From assembly GCA_045531955.1 (NCBI GenBank), contig JAZSFC010000041.1, positions 1 to 64,000 of the forward strand: a stretch of 64,000 nucleotides of DNA, given 5' to 3'. Source of the DNA: SIG299 sp045531955 (GTDB lineage: Bacteria > Bacillota > Clostridia > Lachnospirales > Lachnospiraceae). Shown one piece after another: positions 49,444 through 58,284 of this stretch; the first letter of the stretch is position 1; the number at the start of each line of letters is the position of its first letter. The position numbers and the translations under genes were made by a program. A model generated the notes under the pieces. It was not told the DNA's origin. It saw nothing but the letters and a program-made list of their open reading frames with translations, and made no database searches.

Positions 49444-51285
49444 TTATACAATTCCTCCACTTCTTCTGCCCCTGCGCTTTTTGGTTGTTTTTGCAGGTGC
49501 GTTTTTGCTTTGCTCTTTTTCTTCCGCTTTCTTTTTTAGCGGCACTCCCGTTATTTCAATAGCTGCCGTTGCGTAGTTTCGGCAGTCCAGCGCTTCATTT
49601 CGCTTGTGTTCTCCCTTGTCCTTTAATTCCCATGCGAAATACGGTCTTCCCATCTTGTAGCGCAGCACCTTTTTTTCCGACGTCAAGCCCTTAAAATACT
49701 TTTCGTCATATCCTCTGCCGTCTTCTTTTGGAAAATGGCAATATCCCGGTCCCTCGTTTTCTAGCTTCAATCTGTCCATTAGCCAGCTTTTGCCCGTGTC
49801 AACTCCGATTGTGAACAGATATGCGCCCTCACGGTTGCTTTTTGATGGTTTCTGGATATATGCGGCGGCGCTGTCGTTGGAACCTTTGATTGCAAAAACT
49901 CTTCTGTTGAACCGGGCTTTGCAAAATTTGTATACTTGGTTTGTCCGGTGTCCACCACTATCCATGCAGGTGCATGACAGCTTCATTTTGGTTCCGTCTT
50001 CTTTCTCCCATGTCTGCTGCAAGAAAGCGTCAAGGTCTTTCCAGCACTGGTCTTCCATGTTTGAAGTGTCGCCGTATATAGCAACAAAACGTATGCCCCA
50101 GCTTTCATACTCTGGACCCCAGCCCACAACCTCAATTTCAAATCTGTCGTCCTGTGTATCTACGCCAGCCGTTAAATACAATACGTCGTCCGGTACTTCG
50201 CAGCCGTATTTTTCCCGGCGCTTCATCAGTTCGTCGTCTTCTATGGTTTCGCCGTCCTCTTCCCACGTCTGCCCCATTTCGGTATTGGTCCATACTTTCA
50301 TCAATTCCACGTTGCCTTTTTTCATTTCTGCATTGGCAATCAAGAACTTTTCCACAACCTCTTGCCATGTTGTCAACGTAGAAGCAAGCGTGTTAAGGTG
50401 GAAGCCTTTTACTGGGTTTTCTGGGTCCTCATGCACAAAGGTTCCGTCTATAAAATGTTCTTTCCACTCTGCTTCACTGGAAATCACACCGCATTTGCTG
50501 CACACATATTTTATTTCTGATAGGTCCTCTTTATCGAAAATTACATTTGCCCAGACAAGAGGTTGCAACTCTCCGCAGCATGGGCAAGGCGCGTTCCACT
50601 CTCCCCGGCTGCTGTTTTCGTATTCAACTTCTATTCTGGAAACGCCCTTGACCGTTGGCGTTGATATGTCAACTTGCTTTTTGTTCCAGAATGTTGTTTG
50701 TCTTTTTGACGCCAGCAAAAGCGGGTCGCCCTCTTTTCCTGCGCTTGCTGGGTAAGCGTCTATTTCGTCCGCAAGAAGTATTCTGATTGTGTGGCTTCGC
50801 AGACCTGTTGGGCTGTTGGCGCCCGCTATTGTAATAAAACCGCCCGGAAATATCTTTTGCATGATGGTATTTCCGCTGCTGCGCGACTTTTCGTTTATCC
50901 TCTCTGCCAAAACTGGTGTATCTCGCAGCATTGGTGACAGCTTTTCTTTTGAAAACTTTTCTGCCATGTCGATTGTCGGTTGAATTACCATGATTGGTGA
51001 CGGGTCATAATGCACATAATATCCGATTGGGTTTAATATCATTGCGTCAGTTTTCCCCACCTGCGCCGCAGACATTATCACCACTTTTTTAATGTCAATG
51101 TCTGTTATTGCGTCCATAATTTCTTTCTGATACGGTGCCTTTGACGTCTTCCATCTTCCCGGCTCCGCAGAAGAACCAGCGGACAGCCTGCGGAATTTGT
51201 CAGCCCATGCAGACAGTGTCATTTCTGGCGGCGGCTGCAACACTTTGAAAATGCGGGTAAACATATCAATCGTGTTTTTGTTCAT
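49444..51285 (-). CDS. Terminase large subunit (lambda gpA family)
   Basis: A 613-residue packaging motor with N-terminal ATPase and C-terminal nuclease. Motifs: MSAAQVGKTDAM (Walker A), IRILLADEIDAYP (Walker B-like), CPCCGELQPLVW with YVCSKCG (zinc-binding finger of the gpA family), LTAGVDTQDDRFEIEVVGWG (nuclease) and SCTCMDSGGHRT. The start is uncertain; 51285 avoids most of the overlap with the upstream gene. gpA-type enzymes usually cut at cos sites. Confidence 0.92.
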   Translation of the reverse strand: MNKNTIDMFTRIFKVLQPPPEMTLSAWADKFRRLSAGSSAEPGRWKTSKAPYQKEIMDAITDIDIKKVVIMSAAQVGKTDAMILNPIGYYVHYDPSPIMVIQPTIDMAEKFSKEKLSPMLRDTPVLAERINEKSRSSGNTIMQKIFPGGFITIAGANSPTGLRSHTIRILLADEIDAYPASAGKEGDPLLLASKRQTTFWNKKQVDISTPTVKGVSRIEVEYENSSRGEWNAPCPCCGELQPLVWANVIFDKEDLSEIKYVCSKCGVISSEAEWKEHFIDGTFVHEDPENPVKGFHLNTLASTLTTWQEVVEKFLIANAEMKKGNVELMKVWTNTEMGQTWEEDGETIEDDELMKRREKYGCEVPDDVLYLTAGVDTQDDRFEIEVVGWGPEYESWGIRFVAIYGDTSNMEDQCWKDLDAFLQQTWEKEDGTKMKLSCTCMDSGGHRTNQVYKFCKARFNRRVFAIKGSNDSAAAYIQKPSKSNREGAYLFTIGVDTGKSWLMDRLKLENEGPGYCHFPKEDGRGYDEKYFKGLTSEKKVLRYKMGRPYFAWELKDKGEHKRNEALDCRNYATAAIEITGVPLKKKAEEKEQSKNAPAKTTKKRRGRRSGGIV

Positions 51286-51757
51286 CTTCTGCACCGTACC
51301 CAAACACCGTCTGGAAGTCTGAAAGTTCTTCCAGCACTTCATCAATAGCCGTTTTCAGCATTTTAAATATTTCTGTCTGGTCCTTTTTCTTTGATAAAAT
51401 AGGGCTTAACTTTGCAGGTATTGCCATTAGTCTTGTTTTGAACCTAACAAGCGTGTCTGTCATTACCTGTTCCACGTCTTCTGTTGTGTGTACCTCTTTT
51501 CTGCGCAGCTGCAATTCCAGTTCTTGACTTTCTCTTTTCGCCCGGACCAGTTTTGCCCGCTCCGCGTTATAATCAATGCTGCTTTCGCTTTCCGGGTTGT
51601 TCTTCCGCAGGTAATTTATGTACTGGTGGTTTGCGGTCTTCAAATCGTACAGCCCCGGTTTGTATTCAGTTATAATTTTGTCGTCGCGCAGCTGCCGCAC
51701 TCTTCGTTCTGATAAGTCCAGCCATTTTGCAACCGCCTTGACTGTGTACAATTTCAA
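51266..51757 (-). CDS. Nu1-like small terminase
   Basis: A 163-residue protein with a winged-helix N-terminus: LYTVKAVAKWLDLSERRVRQL and GLYDLKTANHQYINYLRK, then a coiled coil (RAKRESQELELQLRRKEVHT) and a C-terminal helical part. This matches lambda Nu1, the small terminase that binds cosB and recruits gpA. Its end overlaps the large terminase gene. Confidence 0.85.
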   Translation of the reverse strand: MKLYTVKAVAKWLDLSERRVRQLRDDKIITEYKPGLYDLKTANHQYINYLRKNNPESESSIDYNAERAKLVRAKRESQELELQLRRKEVHTTEDVEQVMTDTLVRFKTRLMAIPAKLSPILSKKKDQTEIFKMLKTAIDEVLEELSDFQTVFGYGAEDEQKHD

Positions 51758-51880
51758 AAACCATACCCCCTTTAAAATTTTTCCGGCGTTCCCGGAAGTG
51801 AAAAAATATTTTATATATCTAGGGAACCTCTGGGCGTCGTCGTACCCGCACTAAATTTTTTTCGCCGGAAGAACCTATTT

Positions 51881-52696
51881 TTATTCGTCGATAACCTCTG
51901 TTATTTCGTCGTCTTCGTCGTCTGCGTCCACGTCAAAATCAAACTCACCTGTCAGCTGTTGTCTTCTCAATTCCAACTGCTGTTCTGTCAGCTTCAATCG
52001 TCTGTCCTCTAACTCATACGCCTTGATACTGTCCAGCTGCTTGATAATACGCCCATGTAGTTTGTTTAGTTCTGCTTCTACTTTCATTGCTCTATCAAAT
52101 GGGCTGGACTTAACAACAGATTTCATTGCTGTTTTGAATTGCTCTGCATTTGCGCCCTGCTGTCCCTCTGGGTCTTGTGTGCCCTGTTCCATGCCCACGT
52201 CTTGTTCCTGTAATCTTTCTTCCAGTGATTTTGGTACAATCATGTGTACTATTTTATCAGTGTAGAAGCTGCCTGCTTCTGCGCTTTCATACTCTGTCAA
52301 TAGCTTTTCCAGATATGCTTTGCGAACATATAATGCCTGCAATTCTGCCATCATTTCTTCCAGCGCGTTTGGCGTCTTCATAGCCAATATTGCAGCTGCT
52401 TTTTCCGGGTCTATATCTTCCAGCCCAGCTTGTGCAAATGCCCCGTGTGTGACAGCGTTTTTATTGCCGTTTTTTGCCGGGGTTTTTCCTGCTGCGTTTT
52501 TATTCCCTTTTTGACCCCCTCTTTTCCGGGGCTTTTTCTGCAAGGCTTCTTCCCACTTGTCTTCTGATTTCCATTTCCTTATACGCACTTCTGGCACCCC
52601 TGCTAGTTTTGCTAGTTCAGCGGTGCCAATTTCTCCGTTGCTTTCTAAATATCGTTGCAAGGAAGCGTCCCTTTCTGGGTTTCGTGGTCTTCCCAT
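51881..52696 (-). CDS. PBSX-type small-terminase-like protein
   Basis: A 271-residue protein. The N-terminus MGRPRNPERDASLQRYLESN and ELAKLAGVPEVRIRKWKSEDKWEEAL form a helix-turn-helix, and GGQKGNKNAAGKTPAKNGNK is the glycine-asparagine motif of YqaS/PBSX small terminases. A long helical part and a very acidic C-terminus (DVDADDEDDEITEVIDE) follow. Two small-terminase-like genes in one phage is unusual; this one could be a packaging regulator. Confidence 0.75.
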   Translation of the reverse strand: MGRPRNPERDASLQRYLESNGEIGTAELAKLAGVPEVRIRKWKSEDKWEEALQKKPRKRGGQKGNKNAAGKTPAKNGNKNAVTHGAFAQAGLEDIDPEKAAAILAMKTPNALEEMMAELQALYVRKAYLEKLLTEYESAEAGSFYTDKIVHMIVPKSLEERLQEQDVGMEQGTQDPEGQQGANAEQFKTAMKSVVKSSPFDRAMKVEAELNKLHGRIIKQLDSIKAYELEDRRLKLTEQQLELRRQQLTGEFDFDVDADDEDDEITEVIDE

Positions 52697-52756
52697 GTTA
52701 TCACCTCAATTCGTTTGTTTTCATTCTTTCCATTTCTCCGTTTTGGTGGAAGTGTA

Positions 52757-52798
52757 AAAAATAATGGGCTTTGTAAATTCGATTTTTACCAAAGCCCA
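52757..52798 (-). terminator. Terminator between late regulator and terminase genes
   Basis: TGGGCTTTG (52765-52773) pairs with CAAAGCCCA (52790-52798), with TAAA/TTTA inside. On the minus strand it is followed by a T-rich run (52757-52764). The late operon should therefore start below 52757, at a promoter not clearly visible. Confidence 0.8.
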
Positions 52799-52890
52799 CT
52801 ACTGCCAACGTGCAAAAACTATGGCTTTTATGTCGGTTCTGCTACTGCAATTATAGCAGGTTCCGGCAGGCAATGGCGGGCAAAGATTGT

Positions 52891-53379
52891 TCATGCTGTC
52901 TTGTCAAATTTGGCAATACACGGGTTTTTCTGAAATCTGGGTATAAGGCTTTCAACTGCCGCGTTTCGTATATTCTTACACTGCCTTTCGCTGTAATGAT
53001 TGTGTACCGCTACTTGTTCCCATTTCAGCCCGTAGATATAAAAATCAAATACAATGCTTTTTTCTTTGAATTTTAAGCGCGAAACTTCCTGCAAAATCTG
53101 TGTTTTAAGACTTTGCAGGTCCGCAATCTTCTTTTCATAGCTTCGCATTTCCTCACTTACTCCATCTGGAATATTTAACACCATGTTTTCTGTTGGGCGT
53201 GATATATTATTTTTTCCTTTTGGTTGACCGTCGCACTGTATAGCGCCAAGGGGGTTGTAATAACAATTTGTTAAATCTTCCAGAATGTTTCTGTATATCT
53301 TTATTTCTCCGTCAATCTCCCCGTAATACTCCAATAACTCAATTACCTTGTTTCGGTCCATGCCTTTTGCTGCTGCCAT
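52891..53379 (-). CDS. Late-gene transcription activator-like protein (ArpU/RinA type)
   Basis: A 162-residue protein. The C-terminus IVFDFYIYGLKWEQVAVHNHYS with SERQCKNIRNAAVESLIPRF is a sigma region 4-like helix-turn-helix; the N-terminus is helical, with DRNKVIELLEYYGEIDGEIK. Proteins of this build precede terminase genes in Firmicute phages and switch on late transcription. The ATG at 53379 has AGGAGG 7 bp upstream; two upstream ATGs are less well placed. Confidence 0.75.
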   Translation of the reverse strand: MAAAKGMDRNKVIELLEYYGEIDGEIKIYRNILEDLTNCYYNPLGAIQCDGQPKGKNNISRPTENMVLNIPDGVSEEMRSYEKKIADLQSLKTQILQEVSRLKFKEKSIVFDFYIYGLKWEQVAVHNHYSERQCKNIRNAAVESLIPRFQKNPCIAKFDKTA

Positions 53380-53444
53380 TGCCATTCCTCCTATGACCTT
53401 TATATATTGCCAGTCTTTCCCGGCTGCCACTGCCCGTTATAGCT

Positions 53445-53894
53445 TTACTCTTCGCACTGTTCCACCTCTGCAACCTGCTTTTTACCTCTGCTGGTCGGTT
53501 TCTTTTGCGCTTCCTCCGCTGCTTTCCGCTGCATTTCCTCTTTTACGACTAAGTCATTGTATTTCGCCGTCATTTCTTCCAGCTTTGCTTCCAGACGCTC
53601 TGCCCGGCGCTTCTCTTCATTTACTTTCTGCTGTTCCTCTCTCCACCGCTTCTTGTACTCGTCAGCTTCAATCTGTGCCAGTTCAGCTTTCTTTCGCATT
53701 TCCTTTTCTTTGTCCTGCTGCCAGCTGCGGTTCTGTTCCTCCCGCTGCTTCAACTGCCTGTTTTCCTCCAATAAATCAACTAAATGTGCTTTTATGCTGT
53801 CTATGCTCACATATTCACGCAACCCCAGCATTTCTTCTGGTTCCTGCACTGCCGCTATCACTTCTGTTGACTTCTTCTTACCAAAACCAAACAT
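53445..53894 (-). CDS. Coiled-coil phage protein
   Basis: A 149-residue protein. Residues 40-125 are a long coiled coil, rich in Glu, Lys, Arg and Gln (VDLLEENRQLKQREEQNRSW, RAERLEAKLEEMTAKYNDLV). The N-terminus MFGFGKKKSTEV and the C-terminus are disordered. Function unknown. Confidence 0.6.
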   Translation of the reverse strand: MFGFGKKKSTEVIAAVQEPEEMLGLREYVSIDSIKAHLVDLLEENRQLKQREEQNRSWQQDKEKEMRKKAELAQIEADEYKKRWREEQQKVNEEKRRAERLEAKLEEMTAKYNDLVVKEEMQRKAAEEAQKKPTSRGKKQVAEVEQCEE

Positions 53895-53909
53895 TTTCTA
53901 TACCTCCGT

Positions 53910-54533
53910 TTATTTCTTCTGGCTCAATTCCCATGCTTCGTCATGTCCGTACTTTTCAGCCACATTATGAAACAATCTGTTGAACTCCATCTGCATTTCA
54001 TGTATCTGTTTATCTCTTTTTTCGATTGTCTGACGCAATCGGTTGACATATTGCTCATTTTCCGTCTGCAACAACTTGTCACTATCTCTGTATAGTGAAC
54101 GAACCATGCTGACCAGTAGAACGTCTGTAAATGGCTTTAGCACCTCTTGTCTATAACCTCCAATGCTGCGCCACTCTTTCCAAATTCTTTCTTCTGGCGT
54201 GTTTTGGCGTTTCGCTTTCTTTATGCAATCTCTGCCGACATATACACCAATTCCCGGCGGTATTTCCGCTGCAACTTCGTTGTATAGTTCCTTTGTTAAG
54301 ACGTAGTAGTTATAGTGTCCGACAAATGAAACAGCAGCTTTGCTGTGGAAATCTGCTTTCGTTACTTTGATTTCATAACAACGGAAAATCTGTTTTGCTG
54401 GTTCATACGTCATATAGTCCACCCGCTCTTTTCCTGCATAGCCTATTGTCACTTCAAAGCAACCGAAAACGCCTAATTTCCTTGTTGCAGCCCTTATGTC
54501 GCGTTCAAGTTGCTGCGTTTCCTCTGTTTTCAT
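53910..54533 (-). CDS. Restriction-endonuclease-fold (MmcB-like) protein
   Basis: A 207-residue protein. Residues 1-130 match MmcB-like nuclease folds: RKLGVFGCFEVTIGYAGKERVDYMTY, then CYEIKVTKADFHSKAAVSF, which supplies the D-(ExK) catalytic pattern, and YNYYVLTKELYNEVAAEIPP. A C-terminal coiled coil (TENEQYVNRLRQTIEKRDKQ) follows. It may act in phage DNA repair or replication. Confidence 0.7.
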   Translation of the reverse strand: MKTEETQQLERDIRAATRKLGVFGCFEVTIGYAGKERVDYMTYEPAKQIFRCYEIKVTKADFHSKAAVSFVGHYNYYVLTKELYNEVAAEIPPGIGVYVGRDCIKKAKRQNTPEERIWKEWRSIGGYRQEVLKPFTDVLLVSMVRSLYRDSDKLLQTENEQYVNRLRQTIEKRDKQIHEMQMEFNRLFHNVAEKYGHDEAWELSQKK

Positions 54534-54672
54534 TCTTCTTTTCCTCCGTCTTTGTTTTTCTCGGTGCTATACACTCCCACATACCATGTGTGGTTCCGCA
54601 CTTTGGGCAGCCGGGGTTTTTGCACTTTCTGCACAACTCCGGCTTTCCCTCTGTTTTTGCTCTTTCTTGCAT
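54505..54672 (-). CDS. 55-residue zinc-ribbon protein
   Basis: A short frame, MQERAKTEGKPELCRKCKNP onward, with CRKC, CPKC and TTHGMWEC. GAGGG lies about 7 bp upstream of the ATG at 54672. It fills the gap between ParB and the nuclease-fold gene and overlaps the latter by 29 bp. The cysteine pattern indicates a zinc knuckle; function unknown. Confidence 0.6.
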   Translation of the reverse strand: MQERAKTEGKPELCRKCKNPGCPKCGTTHGMWECIAPRKTKTEEKKNENRGNAAT

Positions 54673-54684
54673 TTTCTGTCCCTC

Positions 54685-56058
54685 TTATGCGTCAAAGGCT
54701 GTCACATTAAAACCAATAATGCAATAATCATCATCAAGCCCCGTCCAGTCTTCCCAAACGTAGGTTATTTCAATATCAATCTTTCTTCCGGTTTCTTTGC
54801 CCTCTGCGTACTCCGGCAGGTCAAATTCTTCACCGACTTTGTACCCGTCCTTTTTCAGAAGCAGAAATGTTAATTTTCCACTGGTGATTTCATCATACTT
54901 GCTGGCTGCAAGTCTTATATCGTGTTGCTTCTCTTCGCCATCAGACGGCAACTGCTGCATTTTGGCTTCCTGTGCCTGCTCACGCAGCTTTCTTTGTGTT
55001 TCCCGGTCTATCGCGTCTTGTTCCTCGTTGTAGCGCTGTTCGTCGCTCTTGTAGGCTTCTTCGCGGTTTATGTAGTTGTTGCAATCTGTCACGGTGCTTT
55101 TCTTTTCGTGGCACTCTTCATAGTGTGTGCAGCTGTAACAAAGTGAAGTGATTGTGGCTGGCGCTGGGTCAAAATCTTCCTGCGCTTCCTCTGTTCCCTC
55201 TTTAACTGCTGCCGGGCTGCTTTCTTCGCCCTCTCCGGTGCTTCCCGCTGCCATCTGGCTTTCTTGCTGTTCCTGCTGCAACTGTCCAAACTCCATTTGT
55301 CCCGGTATTGGTCTTGCGTCTTCCTCTGCCTTTTTCAGTTTCTTAATATCTGGCAGGCTCAATACTTCATTTTCTCTGAATATCTCCGCAGCCTGCTTCT
55401 GGTAGTCCTCCGGCAGCCCGGACGCTTCATAAGCAACAGAAACATTTATGCGGTTTTCCTTAAATTCTGCCATCAATTCTGGAATGAGATTGTTATATAT
55501 TGCCTTGTATCGTCCCAGCTGCGCTGAAGAAGTGTTGATAATTTCTGCCAGCAAATCACGGGTTCTTCCCGGAATGTCCATTTGCTCTTTTAATTCCAGC
55601 ACCAGACGTTCCGTTTCTACTGCTTCCGTCATTTTCTCCCAGTCGCTCTTTTCTCTGAAACGGTTTGCCATAATCAGCGCTAATTTGTCCAGAATTGCAT
55701 TTTTCTTCTGCTTTACAATGATTGGAACATATCTGAAACGCTCTTTTCCCTCTTCTACTAGCTGCAATGCTGCCAAACGTCTTCTGTGACCAGCAAAAAT
55801 ATTGCGCTTTCCGTTTTCCGGTTCTGATACCAGAAGCGGTTGCAGTATTCCTACAAGTTCCATGCTTTCTTTGAGGTCCTGCACGTCCTCTACGCTGTAA
55901 AAGTTTTCTTTTGACGGTATAAGGTCGTATATATCAGCCGTGGTCTGTTCTCCCTCCACAATGATTGTCTGGTCTTCTTCTGGCTGCTGCACTGCTGCTT
56001 CCTTTGACCGCTCGTTTAATAGGTCTTTCAGATTGAATTTCTTTGCATTTCCTGCCAT
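54685..56058 (-). CDS. parB: ParB-domain protein
   Basis: A 457-residue protein. The N-terminal half is a ParB/Spo0J domain: YDLIPSKENFYSVEDVQDLKES, NIFAGHRRRLAALQLVEEGK (CTP-binding GHRR motif), then ANRFREKSDWEKMTEAVETE and a helix-turn-helix (RTRDLLAEIINTSSAQLGRYK). The C-terminal half holds a Cys cluster (CYSCTHYEECHEKKSTVTDC) and an unrelated conserved tail. With ParA upstream it forms a partition pair. Confidence 0.9.
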   Translation of the reverse strand: MAGNAKKFNLKDLLNERSKEAAVQQPEEDQTIIVEGEQTTADIYDLIPSKENFYSVEDVQDLKESMELVGILQPLLVSEPENGKRNIFAGHRRRLAALQLVEEGKERFRYVPIIVKQKKNAILDKLALIMANRFREKSDWEKMTEAVETERLVLELKEQMDIPGRTRDLLAEIINTSSAQLGRYKAIYNNLIPELMAEFKENRINVSVAYEASGLPEDYQKQAAEIFRENEVLSLPDIKKLKKAEEDARPIPGQMEFGQLQQEQQESQMAAGSTGEGEESSPAAVKEGTEEAQEDFDPAPATITSLCYSCTHYEECHEKKSTVTDCNNYINREEAYKSDEQRYNEEQDAIDRETQRKLREQAQEAKMQQLPSDGEEKQHDIRLAASKYDEITSGKLTFLLLKKDGYKVGEEFDLPEYAEGKETGRKIDIEITYVWEDWTGLDDDYCIIGFNVTAFDA

Positions 56059-56088
56059 TTCTTCTTCCTCCTAACGTGTCCGAATTGG

Positions 56089-56850
56089 TCACATTTTCAG
56101 CCATTCTGCAACTAATGCTTTGTAGTCGGCGGCAGCGCCGCAGCGTGCAGAATATACAATAATTGGTTCCCGCGCAAATGTGCTGGGCTTCATTTTTGGC
56201 GTGCGTCTAATGTGGGTATTAAACACCGGGTATTCAAGCGACTTCAAGAAGTCTTCACCCTGCGTGTCCGCTTCATTGCTTCTGTCATACTGGGTAACAA
56301 AGCAGCCGCAAAACCGCAAATCTGGGTTTAAGTCCTCTTGTGTGTTGTCTATCTGCTCTTTTAATTCTGCCAGACCGTCTATTGCAAAATCATCAATGGT
56401 AATAGGCACCATCACGTCATTTGACGCCACCAGTGCATTGATTGTTGAAACGTTAATGTCCGGGGCATTGTCAATAATGCAATAATCGTATTCAGACTGT
56501 ATGCTTTCCAGTGCTTTTCTAAATCTGGTCTGCTGTGGGCGCTGCTGGTCCAGCATTACTTCTAAATTGGCGGTCAGCAAGTTCATATTTGCTGTGATAA
56601 TGTCTAACCCGTCATAATCGGTGTGCTGGATAAGCTCTGACATATCCACCCGGCGTTCCGTCATAAGTTCTGCGGTGCCTTTGTGGTCGTAGCTGTGGCG
56701 GTTCAAAATCTTGCTGGCGTTTCCCTGCTTATCATTATCAATCAGCAGGACTTTGAAGCCGTGGACTGCTGCCAGAATGTGTGCCATGTTTACGCTGGAA
56801 ATGGTCTTTGCCACTCCACCTTTTAAGTTAATGATTGAAAGTGTCTTCAT
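56089..56850 (-). CDS. parA: ParA-family partition ATPase
   Basis: A 253-residue Walker-type ATPase: deviant Walker A LKGGVAKTISS (Ala in place of the usual Gly before KT), LLIDNDKQGNASK, YDYCIIDNAPDINVSTINAL and FCGCFVTQYDRSNE. The ATG at 56850 follows AAGGAGG. Together with ParB it should position phage DNA or stabilise an episomal form. The signature lysine is present, so dimerisation is expected. Confidence 0.9.
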   Translation of the reverse strand: MKTLSIINLKGGVAKTISSVNMAHILAAVHGFKVLLIDNDKQGNASKILNRHSYDHKGTAELMTERRVDMSELIQHTDYDGLDIITANMNLLTANLEVMLDQQRPQQTRFRKALESIQSEYDYCIIDNAPDINVSTINALVASNDVMVPITIDDFAIDGLAELKEQIDNTQEDLNPDLRFCGCFVTQYDRSNEADTQGEDFLKSLEYPVFNTHIRRTPKMKPSTFAREPIIVYSARCGAAADYKALVAEWLKM

Positions 56851-56902
56851 GTGGTATTCCTCCTTGTATCTGGTATGGTTTATAGTTTCTTTTTCCCAGT
56901 AA

Positions 56903-56976
56903 TGCACGGGGCGGGACTTGAACCCGCACCCCGCAGCTTCGGACGCTGCCGCGCTATCCTATTGCGCCACCCGCGC
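56903..56976 (-). tRNA. tRNA-Arg (anticodon CCG)
   Basis: Folds as a full cloverleaf: acceptor GCGCGGG/CCCGTGC (one G-U pair), D stem GCGC/GCGC with loop AATAGGATA, anticodon stem GCAGC/GCTGC with loop GTCCGAA, and T stem GCGGG/CCCGC with loop TTCAAGT. The anticodon CCG (56940-56942) reads CGG. The 3' CCA is not encoded. It is inside the prophage, between ParA and a small-gene operon, so it is likely a phage tRNA. Confidence 0.9.
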
Positions 56977-56977
56977 T

Positions 56978-57664
56978 TTATTCTAGCCACGCTCTCTGTG
57001 GTAGATTTTCTAAAAATTGGTCAAAATTCCTTGTGCTTTGCTCTGTCCAGTGAAAATTGTCTTTTTCTGCTTCTCTGTACAGTTCTTCAATTCGTTTTAC
57101 CATCTGCAAATATCCCGTGTTTTCGTCGCGTAAAATATCCAGTGCCGCTTTCAAGCTGTCGTATCTGTTTTTTATGCCCAAATACGCATATAATATCTTT
57201 AAACACCAGCGCGTATTGTTTATTAAATCTTTCTTGGTCATTTGCATAAGCCTTTTTTGGCTTTCGTTTTCTGCAAAACAATCTGTGCAGCTTAACCCGT
57301 AGTAGTCGTTTTCGTAACTGTCCCACCCCAGCAAGCCGCCGCCATATTCCCCGGCGCCTGCTGCAACAAATAAATCGTTGAAGCACTCTGGCATATATGC
57401 TTCGTGTAGGTCTGATTGCATTTGCTCGCATTCTGCGCACAAATCAGCGAACATCATTTTGAACTCCCATTCTTGTTCTTCGTCGCCGTCAAGTGCGTTC
57501 AGTAGTGTGTCGTCGTCTGCGTCAAAGTAGTATTTTACATTGTCGCACTCTTCTATGATTTCCCATAAATCTTCTTGTATGAAGTCTATATTTACATTCT
57601 TTACAATAGGCTTTTTGTACCGCAGTTGCTTTGCTTTTTCTCTTCTCTGTTCTTCCGCTGTCAT
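56978..57664 (-). CDS. Phage protein of unknown function
   Basis: A 228-residue acidic protein beginning MTAEEQRREKAKQLRYKKPI. It has a Cys pair (LCAEC) and CTDC, and ends with WTEQSTRNFDQFLENLPQRA. The ATG at 57664 follows AAAGGGAAGCAG; the longer reading starts in the 3' end of the upstream gene. The phrase QLRYKKPIVKNVNID recurs in phage early proteins. No function assigned. Confidence 0.6.
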   Translation of the reverse strand: MTAEEQRREKAKQLRYKKPIVKNVNIDFIQEDLWEIIEECDNVKYYFDADDDTLLNALDGDEEQEWEFKMMFADLCAECEQMQSDLHEAYMPECFNDLFVAAGAGEYGGGLLGWDSYENDYYGLSCTDCFAENESQKRLMQMTKKDLINNTRWCLKILYAYLGIKNRYDSLKAALDILRDENTGYLQMVKRIEELYREAEKDNFHWTEQSTRNFDQFLENLPQRAWLE

Positions 57665-57708
57665 TTCTGCTTCCCTTTCTATCCCGCCCCGGTGTGGGGC
57701 GGTTGCTT

Positions 57709-58239
57709 TTAACTGTGGTAAAATCTTAAAGTGCCGTTTTCGTATTCGTACTGCCAACCGCGCACGTTAAATCTAAAATAATTCCAATCAGTCGCGTTGT
57801 ACTGCGGGTCGCGTTTGTATGTGTGCCACTTTACAAGTCGGCAGCCCTCTTTGTAGTAGTCTTCAACTTCGTGTACAATTTCTACTTTGAGCGGGTCAAA
57901 GCCTAATTCTTGACCGATAAACAATCTTGCTTCGTCGTCTGTCATGTGCTTTGTGTCACACATATTGGCTAATTTCTGATAGTCAATCTCTGCCATGTTG
58001 GTTCCTGCGTTTCTTGCAAGTTCTCTTTCGATAACATATTTTCTGCTTTCGGCGTGTTTTGTTGACCAAAATTCTGTTTCGTCACCGTCTGTCACTTCCC
58101 AGAAGTTGTTTCCATCTTCGCAGCAGATAACTTTGTGATTTCTTCCGTATTCGTCTACGTCCGAATACTCTTTGCACTCTCCACCGCTCATAATTTCTTT
58201 TTTAGCTTCTGTGTATTCTTCAAATGTCGCCTTTTTCAT
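57709..58239 (-). CDS. Phage early protein, operator controlled
   Basis: A 176-residue acidic protein, MKKATFEEYTEAKKEIMSGG onward, with DEARLFIGQELGFDPLKVEI and aromatic-rich WNYFRFNVRGWQYEYENG. GGAGG precedes the ATG. It is the first gene after the operator array at 58285-58371 and therefore the head of a repressed transcript. No family recognised. Confidence 0.65.
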   Translation of the reverse strand: MKKATFEEYTEAKKEIMSGGECKEYSDVDEYGRNHKVICCEDGNNFWEVTDGDETEFWSTKHAESRKYVIERELARNAGTNMAEIDYQKLANMCDTKHMTDDEARLFIGQELGFDPLKVEIVHEVEDYYKEGCRLVKWHTYKRDPQYNATDWNYFRFNVRGWQYEYENGTLRFYHS

Positions 58240-58284
58240 GGTTTATACCTCCGTTTTCTATGTGCTGTTGTTTTAACTGTCTTT

